This document shows, piece by piece, positions 25,433-33,651 of a stretch of DNA of 64,000 nucleotides. The notes under the pieces are model-generated. The model worked only from the letters and a program-made list of their open reading frames with translations. It searched no databases and was not told the DNA's origin. Origin of the DNA: Bacteroidales bacterium (GTDB taxonomy: Bacteria; Bacteroidota; Bacteroidia; Bacteroidales; F082); the NCBI GenBank assembly GCA_028704385.1, contig JAQVLA010000008.1:44685-108684 (forward strand), given 5' to 3'. A program made the position numbers and the translations under genes. Positions within the stretch are counted from its first letter, which is position 1. Each line of letters begins with the position of its first letter.

Positions 25433-26053
25433 ATGAAAGAAGCTCCAAAAGCATTACTTGGCTACGAAAAAATCGAAAAATTTGCACCCAAAAAACTTGC
25501 ACAGCTCGAAAAACATTACAGAGCAATCCTTGAACTAATTGGCGAAAATACTGAAAGAGAAGGCTTGCAAGATACCCCACGCAGAGTAGCCAAATCCATT
25601 CAGTTTCTTACTCAGGGATATGATCATGATCCGCGCGAGATACTGCTCTCGGCAAAGTTTAAAGAAGACTACCGCGAAATGGTGATCGTGAAAGATATAG
25701 AGATTTTTTCACTTTGCGAACATCATATGATCCCTTTCATTGGCAAGGCACATGTAGGCTACATTCCCAATGGTTATATCACCGGATTAAGTAAAATTGC
25801 CCGCGTGGTTGAGGCCTATTCGCGTAGGCTTCAGGTGCAGGAACGCCTTACCACACAAATCAAGGAGGCCATTCAGGAAGCTCTTAACCCACTTGGCGTT
25901 GCTGTGGTGATAGAAGCCAGGCACCTCTGCATGTCGATGCGTGGTGTTCAAAAACAAAATTCGGTTACCACTACTTCCGATTTTACAGGAGCTTTTCAAA
26001 AAGCCGAAACCCGATCGGAATTTATCAGCCTGATAAGCTCAAAACTTCATTAA
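25433..26053 (+). CDS. folE: GTP cyclohydrolase I
   Basis: A 206-residue enzyme that converts GTP to 7,8-dihydroneopterin triphosphate, the entry to folate, queuosine and biopterin synthesis. Family marks are all present: [18 protein letters not shown] near residues 38-55, [12 protein letters not shown] (zinc Cys and His), [30 protein letters not shown] split over 110-145, and [19 protein letters not shown] (second zinc Cys). Length is typical of the bacterial type IA enzyme. Probable operon with the PTPS-like gene upstream. Confidence 0.96.
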   Translation: MKEAPKALLGYEKIEKFAPKKLAQLEKHYRAILELIGENTEREGLQDTPRRVAKSIQFLTQGYDHDPREILLSAKFKEDYREMVIVKDIEIFSLCEHHMIPFIGKAHVGYIPNGYITGLSKIARVVEAYSRRLQVQERLTTQIKEAIQEALNPLGVAVVIEARHLCMSMRGVQKQNSVTTTSDFTGAFQKAETRSEFISLISSKLH

Positions 26054-26086
26054 TACAAAAATTATTAATTGAAATAACTGTTTGAT

Positions 26087-26812
26087 ATGAATCAACTGAA
26101 TCCTTCTTTCACATCAGAAACTGCATTTAAATCGCAGGTGCTGGCAAAAACTTTTCTGGCTAATGTATTCAGCTGGATGTTTTTGGCCTTAGCCATTACA
26201 GCACTTGTTGCTTATATTTTTGCCGGCAATGAAAGCTTTATCCGGTTTATGTATAATACCGAAACCGGTGGCATGTCGATTGGGGGTTGGATAATAATGC
26301 TGGCTCCACTAGGACTGGTTTTTTGGATGTCGATGGGTTTTGCCAGGATGAGTGCACAATCGCTTTCGTTAATCTTTTTGCTTTATTCCATACTGATGGG
26401 TTTGAGCCTGAGTTTCATATTTTTAGCATTCACTGGAGCTTCCATTGCCAAGACCTTTGTGATAACGAGTGTCATGTTTGGCGTGATGGCGTTTGTAGGT
26501 TATTCCACCAAAACTGACCTCAGCCGATTTGGCTCACTTATGATGATGGGCCTGATTGGTATTATTCTTGCCACCCTCGTAAACTTTTTTCTTAATAGTC
26601 CTGCAATGGATTATATCATCAGTTTTATTGGCGTGCTGGTATTCACAGGGCTTACCGCCTATGACGTACAAAAGCTGAAACGCCTGGGTGCTACTGCCAC
26701 AGCACAGGGCGATACCCTGCGAAAAGTTACAATTATGGGTGCACTGACACTTTATCTGGATTTCATAAATTTATTCTTATTTTTGCTGCGCTTTTTTGGT
26801 AATCGCAGATAA
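26087..26812 (+). CDS. Bax inhibitor-1/YccA-family membrane protein
   Basis: A 241-residue protein with seven transmembrane helices from about residue 25 to 237. It carries the family features GYSTKTDLSRFGSL in the middle and FTGLTAYDVQKLKRL plus YLDFINLFLFLLRFFGNRR at the end. The aspartates in TAYDVQ and YLDFINLF are the conserved pair linked to pH-dependent calcium leak in BsYetJ. Likely a calcium-leak or stress-tolerance membrane protein that interacts with membrane proteases in some bacteria. It follows folE by 33 bases but is functionally unrelated. Confidence 0.9.
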   Translation: MNQLNPSFTSETAFKSQVLAKTFLANVFSWMFLALAITALVAYIFAGNESFIRFMYNTETGGMSIGGWIIMLAPLGLVFWMSMGFARMSAQSLSLIFLLYSILMGLSLSFIFLAFTGASIAKTFVITSVMFGVMAFVGYSTKTDLSRFGSLMMMGLIGIILATLVNFFLNSPAMDYIISFIGVLVFTGLTAYDVQKLKRLGATATAQGDTLRKVTIMGALTLYLDFINLFLFLLRFFGNRR

Positions 26813-26870
26813 TTCACATTGCCCAAAAGAACATATAAATCTCTTAATAACAATACTTTAAAAAAAGTTT

Positions 26871-26893
26871 ATTGAATTCAATCAATAAATTGA
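26871..26893. promoter_or_regulatory. tandem palindromes upstream of fabD
   Basis: ATTGAATTCAAT (26871-26882) is a perfect 12-base palindrome. It is followed at once by TCAAT-AA-ATTGA (26882-26893). Both lie 50-75 bases before the fabD start. They look like a double operator sharing the half-site ATTGA; the regulator is unknown. Confidence 0.45.
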
Positions 26894-26945
26894 ATAAAAA
26901 GGGTAACACATAAATGCCCAATAAGAGACAAATCAAAATTTAAAC

Positions 26946-27827
26946 ATGAAAGCTTACGTATTTCCCGGACAGGGAGCACAATTTGTGGGTATGGGAAAAG
27001 ATTTGTTCGACAAATCTGCCCGGGCTAAAGAGCTCTTTCAAAAAGCCAACAGCATTTTAAAATTTAAGATCACCGATCTGATGTTTGAGGGGACTGACGA
27101 AGACCTCAGACAAACCAGAGTTACCCAACCCGCAATCTTTTTGCACTCGGTTATTCTGGCACTCACCATGGAAGATTTTAAACCCGATATGGTGGCAGGG
27201 CATTCGCTGGGCGAATTCTCGGCTTTGGTTGCCAATAAAACATTACTTTTTGAAGATGGCCTGAAGCTCGTTTACAAAAGGGCATTGGCCATGCAAAAAG
27301 CATGTGAAACCGAGCCCGGCACTATGGCTGCCATTCTGGGATTAGAAGACAAGTCTGTTGAAAATATCTGCGCTGCCATCAAACAGGAAATTGTCGTGCC
27401 GGCAAACTACAACAGCCCCGGACAACTGGTAATTTCGGGTTCAGAAAAAGGCATTGAAATTGCTTGTGAAAAATTGCTCGAAGCCGGAGCCAAAAGAGCG
27501 CTTCCGCTCAAAGTTGGAGGGGCATTCCACAGTCCTTTGATGGAACCCGCACGTGTTGAACTGGCAGAAGCCATTGCCACAACAAAATTCAGCAGAGGCA
27601 TATGCCCGATATATCAAAATGTTACCGGACAATCTGTTACAGATCCGGAAATCATTAAAACCAACCTCATTGCACAACTTACCGCACCTGTGCGATGGAC
27701 TCATATCATGAACAATATGATTGCCAGTGGAGCCAAAACCATTATCGAAGTGGGTCCGGGAACTGTTTTGCAGGGGCTGTTCAAAAAAGTTGACCGCAAT
27801 ATTACCACCATGAGTGCAACTATTTAG
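26946..27827 (+). CDS. fabD: malonyl-CoA:ACP transacylase
   Basis: A 293-residue enzyme that moves malonyl from CoA to acyl carrier protein for fatty acid synthesis. The family start FPGQGAQFVGMG and the nucleophile motif GHSLGEFSAL (Ser about residue 87) are present. Other landmarks are the catalytic His in GGAFHSPLM (about 197) and the C-terminal EVGPGTVLQGL. The gene stands alone, followed by a terminator, and is preceded by operator-like palindromes. Confidence 0.96.
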   Translation: MKAYVFPGQGAQFVGMGKDLFDKSARAKELFQKANSILKFKITDLMFEGTDEDLRQTRVTQPAIFLHSVILALTMEDFKPDMVAGHSLGEFSALVANKTLLFEDGLKLVYKRALAMQKACETEPGTMAAILGLEDKSVENICAAIKQEIVVPANYNSPGQLVISGSEKGIEIACEKLLEAGAKRALPLKVGGAFHSPLMEPARVELAEAIATTKFSRGICPIYQNVTGQSVTDPEIIKTNLIAQLTAPVRWTHIMNNMIASGAKTIIEVGPGTVLQGLFKKVDRNITTMSATI

Positions 27828-27854
27828 TAATTCCTTTTAGAAATAATTTCTGCC

Positions 27855-27889
27855 AGCCATCCGCTTACTACACCGGATGGCTTCATTTT
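27855..27889 (+). terminator. terminator of fabD
   Basis: Nine-base stem AGCCATCCG / CGGATGGCT (27855-27863 and 27874-27882), 10-base loop, followed by TCATTTTTTTT. Confidence 0.85.
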
Positions 27890-28003
27890 TTTTAACGTAA
27901 GCCGGTAATCCGATCTTCATTGTGAATCATTCATTACCAAAATAGTTGATTTCCAAACCAATAAATGCCAATTACTTTTTTAGGTTACAAGATTTAAAAA
28001 ACC

Positions 28004-28011
28004 TACATTTG
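28004..28011 (+). promoter_or_regulatory. -7 promoter element of the CDF transporter gene
   Basis: TACATTTG, 16 bases before the ATG at 28027. It rules out the upstream in-frame ATG at 27946 as start. Confidence 0.55.
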
Positions 28012-28026
28012 TACTTTGTGGAAGAT

Positions 28027-28965
28027 ATGACTAAAAGCCGAGAAAAGAGAATCATCAAGGCCTCCTGGATAGCCATTGTTGCCAATGCGCTGTTGTCGGT
28101 TATTAAAATTATTGCAGGATTTCTCTCAGGCAGTATGGCTCTGGTTGCTGATGGAATTGATTCAGCAGGCGACATTTTGGGATCAGTGATCACGCTCATT
28201 ACTGCCCGTATTATTTCGCGTCCGCCAAATATTAAACATCCATACGGCTACGACAAGGCCGATACCATTGCTTCTATATTGCTTGCATTTCTGATTTTCT
28301 TTGCAGGGGCACAGCTTGTCATTGCCACTTTCGAGCGATTACTAAGTGGTGAACCAGGTGTTTTGCCCGCCCCAACGGCAGCCATAGTGGTGATTATTTC
28401 CATCATTGGGAAACAGCTTTTAGCTCAATACCTTCGCAAAACAGGCAGGAAAATTGACAGCCCGATGCTTCTGGCCAATGCAAAAAACATGCAAAATGAC
28501 GTGCTGATATCTTTAGCTGTTTTGATAGGGCTTGTTTTTACACATGTATTTAATTATCCCCTGCTCGATGTGTTCACCGCTTTAGCAGTAAGCCTTTGGA
28601 TAATAGTAGTAGCCGTTAAAATCGTTATCCGCTCGGGCCGTGAACTGATGGACGGACTCGACGATCCGGGTATCTACAAAACTATTACAATGGCAGTTGG
28701 TGCCATCGAAGGTGCCCATAACCCGCATCGCATCCGCGCACGAAAAATGGCTCATTACTATATGATTGCACTCGACATTGAAATTGATGGCCGCAAAAGT
28801 CTTAATGAAGCACACGAAATTGCCCACAAAGTGGAGGATGAGATTAAAAAACATATAAATAATGTTTACGATATCCTTATCCATGTCGAACCCCTTGGTG
28901 ATGATCGCACCAACGAAGCCTTTGGCGTTTCGCCACACGATCTGCTGAAAACCCCCCTTGATTAA
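28027..28965 (+). CDS. cation diffusion facilitator (CDF) metal exporter
   Basis: A 312-residue transporter from the Met at 28027 (MTKSREKR). Six transmembrane helices in residues 12-205 and a C-terminal cytosolic CDF domain (about 215-300, ending in the metal-sensing region VEDEIKKHINNVYDILIHVEPLG). Transmembrane helix 2 has DSAGD (D-x3-D). The helix 5 metal site reads NMQND: the position that is His in zinc exporters (HxxxD) is Asn here, giving a D/D plus N/D site. This suggests selectivity other than classical zinc, possibly manganese or iron, but selectivity cannot be assigned from sequence. Proton-coupled export of divalent metal from the cytoplasm is expected. Confidence 0.88.
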   Translation: MTKSREKRIIKASWIAIVANALLSVIKIIAGFLSGSMALVADGIDSAGDILGSVITLITARIISRPPNIKHPYGYDKADTIASILLAFLIFFAGAQLVIATFERLLSGEPGVLPAPTAAIVVIISIIGKQLLAQYLRKTGRKIDSPMLLANAKNMQNDVLISLAVLIGLVFTHVFNYPLLDVFTALAVSLWIIVVAVKIVIRSGRELMDGLDDPGIYKTITMAVGAIEGAHNPHRIRARKMAHYYMIALDIEIDGRKSLNEAHEIAHKVEDEIKKHINNVYDILIHVEPLGDDRTNEAFGVSPHDLLKTPLD

Positions 28966-28982
28966 ATTCAAATTGACATTTA

Positions 28983-29038
28983 TATCTTTGCCAATAGTGA
29001 TATTTTGGTCAAGAGAATGTTCTCATTTTATATCTTTG
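28983..29038 (+). promoter_or_regulatory. two tandem -7 elements upstream of purL
   Basis: Two identical TATCTTTG boxes (28983-28990 and 29031-29038), 48 bases apart and both within a TATATCTTTG context. Possible -33 TTG sites lie 22 (28958-28960) and 23 (29005-29007) bases before them. They imply two transcription starts. Confidence 0.5.
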
Positions 29039-29080
29039 CAGTAGTTTTTTGGTTGCTAATTTCCTGCTAAACTGATACCC

Positions 29081-32000
29081 ATGATATTGTTTTTTCAGCC
29101 CACTGCCAATCGTATTATTGCACTGGAATCCCTTCCAAAACCTGATCAGGACACCCTGCAAAAACTTAGCTGGCTTTTTGGCGATGCCAGACAAATTCAC
29201 GAAAAAACAATCAAGGGATATTTTATCGGCCCGCGCAGGGAAATGATCACGCCATGGAGTACAAATGCCGTTGAAATTTCTCAAAACATGGGCATTCGAG
29301 GCATCAGTCGTATCGAATCTTTTTATAAAACTGATAAAATCAACTCCGATTACGACCCCATGCTTCAGGCACGTTATCACAACCTCGACCAACTTTTGTT
29401 TCACATTGATCATAATCCGGAACCCATCAGGTATATTGACGACCTACAAGCATACAATATTGAAGAAGGTCTGGCACTTAGTGATGACGAAATAATTTAT
29501 CTGGAAGAAATCAGCCAAAAGATCAACCGTAAACTTACTGATAGCGAGGTTTATGGTTTTGCTCAGGTTAACTCCGAACATTGCCGGCACAAAATATTCA
29601 ACGGCACTTTTATCATTGACGGCAAAACTATGCCCGAAACGCTTTTTGCCCTGATAAAAAAAACTTCTAAAGAGCACCCTAACAAATTGGTGTCGGCTTA
29701 CAAAGACAATGTGGCTTTTTTCCTTGGCCCTCAGATCGAACAGTTTGCCCCTGCAACTCAACATCAGGCTGATTTTTTTGAGATTAAGGATATCCACTCC
29801 GTGATCTCATTAAAAGCCGAAACACATAACTTTCCAACAACGGTCGAGCCTTTCAATGGAGCATCAACTGGCAGCGGAGGCGAAATCCGCGACCGGCTTG
29901 CCGGAGGAAAAGGTTCTGTTCCCCTTACCGGATCAGCAGTTTATATGACATCCTATCCCCGTACCGAAGAAAACAGGAGTTGGGAAACGACATGCGAAGC
30001 TCGCGAATGGCTCTATCATAATCCGGCTGATATCCTCATCAAAGCTTCAAATGGGGCTTCGGATTTTGGAAATAAATTTGGCCAGCCACTAATAAATGGC
30101 AGCCTGCTCACCTTTGAGCATAAAGAGCAGGGCTACTTTGGATACGACAAGGTGATCATGCTGGCTGGTGGTGTTGGTTTTGCTAAAGCCGAAGATAGCC
30201 AGAAGGAAAAACCCGAACCCGGCGACCTGATTGTGGTGCTTGGTGGCGACAACTACCGTATTGGCATGGGCGGAGGTGCTGTTTCGAGTGTGGATACCGG
30301 TGAGTTTAGCAATGCCATAGAACTTAATGCAGTGCAACGTGCCAACCCTGAAATGCAAAAACGTGTTGCCAATGTGATCCGGGCCATGACCGAGAGCGAC
30401 AAAAATCCAGTTCGTTCCATTCACGATCATGGTGCCGGTGGTCACCTAAACAGCCTTTCGGAACTGGTTGAAGACAGCGGTGGCAAAATAGAAATCGGAA
30501 AATTACCTGTGGGCGATCCCACCCTTTCGGATAAAGAAATTATTGGAAATGAATCACAGGAAAGGATGGGTTTGGTGATTCATCCCGATTTCATGGAAAT
30601 CCTTCAAAAAACAGCTGAACGCGAACGTGCACCTATCTATGTGGTGGGTAATGCCACTAACGACCAACAATTGGTTTTTAAACGGGATGAAAAGCTTTGC
30701 CCGATAGATTTGAGGCTGGAAGATCTTTTTGGTAAACCACCAAAAACGGTGTTGGAAGATCGATACAAGCCATACCGGTTTGATGCGCTGAATTACAATG
30801 CTGAAGACATATATTTCTATATTAATGAAATCTTACAACTCGAAGCTGTGGCCTGTAAAGACTGGCTTACCAATAAGGTGGATCGTTCTGTGTCCGGGCG
30901 TGTGGCTTTGCAGCAATGTGCAGGAGCTATTCAGCTGCCTTTAAATAACCTGGGTATAACAGCCCTGGATTACAGAGGGATAAAAGGTATTGCCTCTGCA
31001 ATTGGCCATGCACCAGTAGCCGGTTTAATTGATTCGCGTGTTGGATCAAGACTTTCGGTAGCCGAAGCACTGACCAATATCCTTTGGGCTCCTCTGGAAG
31101 GCGGTCTCGAAGGTGTATCATTAAGCGCAAACTGGATGTGGCCGGCAAAAAATCCGGGTGAAAACACACGGCTTTATATGGCTGTGAAAGCTCTGAGTGA
31201 CTTCTGTATCGAACTGGGCATCAATGTGCCAACCGGAAAAGACAGCCTCTCAATGACCCAAAAATATTCTGATGGCACCAAAGTGCTGGCTCCCGGAACA
31301 GTTATCGTTACCGCCGCTGCAGAAGTAACCGACCTTAAAAAAGCCGTAAAACCAGTTCTCAAAAACGATCTGGATACCACCATTGTTTTTATCGATTTGT
31401 CCTCCGATGATTTTGAGCTTGGTGGAAGCAGTTTTGCACAGCTTTTGAGTGGTATTGGGACAAAAGCCCCTGATGTTAAAGACGCTTCCTATTTTAAACG
31501 GGTGTTTGATACGATACAGAAATTGATTGATCAGGAACTCATTTTGGCTGGTCACGATATTTCGGCTGGGGGCTTGATAACAACCTTGCTCGAAATGAAT
31601 TTTGCTAACACTGATTTTGGCTTGGAAATCAGCCTCGACAACTTTCAAAAACTGGATATCATACAATTGCTTTTCAGCGAAAAACCAGCCATAGTATTAC
31701 AGCTTAAAAAAGATTCTCCGGCCTTTGAAATACTTTCAAAGCATCAGATAAACTTTGCTGTCCTTGGAAAACCGATTACCGACCGCCTGCTGATTTTGCA
31801 TCATTACAAAGACACTTATACACTTGACATCGATGCTTTGCGCGATAGTTGGTTTAAGTCGTCCTATCTGCTCGACAAAATGCAAAGTGGCGAAAAATTT
31901 GCGCTAAGAAGATTTAAAAACTATAAGAAACAAGATCTGGAATTTAGCTTTGGAAAAGATTTCAATGGTAAACTCAGTAGTTATGGGCTGGAACCTTCCA

Positions 32001-32776
32001 GGCGAAAGGCAAGCGGACAAAAAGCTGCTATCATCCGTGAAAAAGGTGTGAATGGCGACCGCGAAATGGCTTATGCCTTGCACCTCGCCGGATTTGACGT
32101 TAAAGACATCCACATGACCGATCTTATCAGCGGGCGCGAAGACCTGACTGATATAAAGATGATAGCTTTTGTCGGCGGTTTCTCAAATTCTGATGTATTG
32201 GGCTCTGCCAAAGGCTGGGCAGGTGCATTTTTATACAACACCAAAGCAAAGCAGGCACTCGACAACTTTTTTGCCCGACCCGACACTTTAAGCCTGGGCG
32301 TTTGCAATGGTTGTCAGTTAATGATTGAATTAAATCTTATTTTCCCTGACCATCCCGAAAAAGCATTGATGCTCCAAAATGATTCGGGTAAATTTGAATC
32401 AGGGTTTATCAATGTGGATATCCCTGCCAACAACAGCGTGATGCTCAATAGCCTATCAGGCAAGCGTTTGGGAGCGTGGATTGCCCATGGCGAAGGAAAA
32501 TTCAGTTTCCCGTGTTACAAAGACAAATACAATATTGTGATGCAATACGGACAGGAGGAATATCCGGGCAATCCAAACGGCAGCGATTTTGCCACAGCTG
32601 CAGTCTGTTCAAATGATGGCCGTCACCTGGCAATGATGCCGCATATCGAAAGATCCTTCCTTCCGTGGCAATGGGCACATTATCCGGAACATCGCGAACA
32701 AGACGAAGTGAGCCCCTGGATAGAAGCTTTTGTCAATGCCCGTAAATGGATCGAAAACACAAAACAAACCCAATAA
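29081..32776 (+). CDS. purL: phosphoribosylformylglycinamidine synthase, single-chain
   Basis: A 1231-residue large-type FGAM synthase, the fourth step of purine synthesis (FGAR plus glutamine and ATP to FGAM). Visible parts: the N-terminal PurS-like domain; the linker VNSEHCRHKIFNG; the first ATP-binding half with AETHNFPTTVEPFNGASTG and GGEIRD; the second, decayed half around LEGGLEGVSLSANWMW and VPTGKDSLSM; and the C-terminal glutamine amidotransferase domain with nucleophile SLGVCNGCQLM and the end motif MPHIERSFLPWQW. Slightly shorter than the E. coli enzyme (1295). Its stop overlaps the start of the next gene by one base (TAATG). Confidence 0.96.
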   Translation: MILFFQPTANRIIALESLPKPDQDTLQKLSWLFGDARQIHEKTIKGYFIGPRREMITPWSTNAVEISQNMGIRGISRIESFYKTDKINSDYDPMLQARYHNLDQLLFHIDHNPEPIRYIDDLQAYNIEEGLALSDDEIIYLEEISQKINRKLTDSEVYGFAQVNSEHCRHKIFNGTFIIDGKTMPETLFALIKKTSKEHPNKLVSAYKDNVAFFLGPQIEQFAPATQHQADFFEIKDIHSVISLKAETHNFPTTVEPFNGASTGSGGEIRDRLAGGKGSVPLTGSAVYMTSYPRTEENRSWETTCEAREWLYHNPADILIKASNGASDFGNKFGQPLINGSLLTFEHKEQGYFGYDKVIMLAGGVGFAKAEDSQKEKPEPGDLIVVLGGDNYRIGMGGGAVSSVDTGEFSNAIELNAVQRANPEMQKRVANVIRAMTESDKNPVRSIHDHGAGGHLNSLSELVEDSGGKIEIGKLPVGDPTLSDKEIIGNESQERMGLVIHPDFMEILQKTAERERAPIYVVGNATNDQQLVFKRDEKLCPIDLRLEDLFGKPPKTVLEDRYKPYRFDALNYNAEDIYFYINEILQLEAVACKDWLTNKVDRSVSGRVALQQCAGAIQLPLNNLGITALDYRGIKGIASAIGHAPVAGLIDSRVGSRLSVAEALTNILWAPLEGGLEGVSLSANWMWPAKNPGENTRLYMAVKALSDFCIELGINVPTGKDSLSMTQKYSDGTKVLAPGTVIVTAAAEVTDLKKAVKPVLKNDLDTTIVFIDLSSDDFELGGSSFAQLLSGIGTKAPDVKDASYFKRVFDTIQKLIDQELILAGHDISAGGLITTLLEMNFANTDFGLEISLDNFQKLDIIQLLFSEKPAIVLQLKKDSPAFEILSKHQINFAVLGKPITDRLLILHHYKDTYTLDIDALRDSWFKSSYLLDKMQSGEKFALRRFKNYKKQDLEFSFGKDFNGKLSSYGLEPSRRKASGQKAAIIREKGVNGDREMAYALHLAGFDVKDIHMTDLISGREDLTDIKMIAFVGGFSNSDVLGSAKGWAGAFLYNTKAKQALDNFFARPDTLSLGVCNGCQLMIELNLIFPDHPEKALMLQNDSGKFESGFINVDIPANNSVMLNSLSGKRLGAWIAHGEGKFSFPCYKDKYNIVMQYGQEEYPGNPNGSDFATAAVCSNDGRHLAMMPHIERSFLPWQWAHYPEHREQDEVSPWIEAFVNARKWIENTKQTQ

Positions 32777-33546
32777 TGCCGACAAAGACTGCAATCATAA
32801 CAGGTGCTACAAGTGGCATCGGGAGAGCTGCTGCTCTTAAATTTGCTGCCAATGACTGGCAATTGGTAGTTACAGGCCGTCGTGCCGAAAAACTTCAATC
32901 ATTACAGAATGAAATCAAGGATAAGTACAATGTCCCTGTTTTAACCCTCGCCCAGGACATACGCCTTCATGAAAGCGGCGACCAGCTGAAAAAGCTATTT
33001 CTGGAAAAGCTAATTAAACCGGATCTGTTAATCAACAATGCCGGATTAGCTGTTGGCTTATCTCCTTTGCACGAGAGTGAAACAGCCGATTGGGAACGAA
33101 TGATTGACACTAACATCAAGGGATTACTTTATGTATCAAAAAGTATTTCGTCCTTAATGGTGGAACAAGGCTTCGGACATATCATTAACATTGGTTCGAT
33201 CGCCGGAAAAGAAGCCTATCCGGGGGGTAATGTTTATTGTGCTACCAAACATGCGGTGGATGGCCTCACGAATGCCATGCGTATGGATTTGCTTCCTTAT
33301 GGAATAAGGGTGAGTTTGGTGGCTCCGGGTGCTGTGGAAACAGAGTTTTCGCTGGTTCGTTTCAAAGGCGACCAACAAAAAGCAAAAAATGTGTACAAAG
33401 GTTATAAACCCCTGACAGCAGAAGATATTGCCGATGCCCTGTGGTATGTAGCCAATGTTCCTGCACACGTTAATATTAATGATCTACTGATTATGCCAAC
33501 AGCCCAGGCCAGTGCAATGCTATTTAATAAGCAAAGCAGTATTTAA
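32776..33546 (+). CDS. short-chain dehydrogenase/reductase (YdfG-like)
   Basis: A 256-residue classical SDR from the ATG at 32776, which overlaps the purL stop; a longer frame from 32746 would read inside purL and is less likely. Cofactor site ITGATSGIGRAAAL with TGRR after beta-2 (NADP preference), NNAG, and catalytic Ser in INIGSIAG with Tyr/Lys in VYCATKHAV. It resembles YdfG, the 3-hydroxy-acid/serine dehydrogenase. Sepiapterin-reductase-like use is conceivable since a PTPS-type gene is encoded 7 kb away, but nothing specific supports it. Translationally coupled to purL. Confidence 0.88.
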   Translation: MPTKTAIITGATSGIGRAAALKFAANDWQLVVTGRRAEKLQSLQNEIKDKYNVPVLTLAQDIRLHESGDQLKKLFLEKLIKPDLLINNAGLAVGLSPLHESETADWERMIDTNIKGLLYVSKSISSLMVEQGFGHIINIGSIAGKEAYPGGNVYCATKHAVDGLTNAMRMDLLPYGIRVSLVAPGAVETEFSLVRFKGDQQKAKNVYKGYKPLTAEDIADALWYVANVPAHVNINDLLIMPTAQASAMLFNKQSSI

Positions 33547-33651
33547 TTAAATAGATTCATTATTATTGTTATTTTTTTCTTAATATTGCTTCCATATTTT
33601 TTTGTTGGTGTTGGTTTCAATTGCTATTCAGTAGCTTACTAAGTTCACGAT

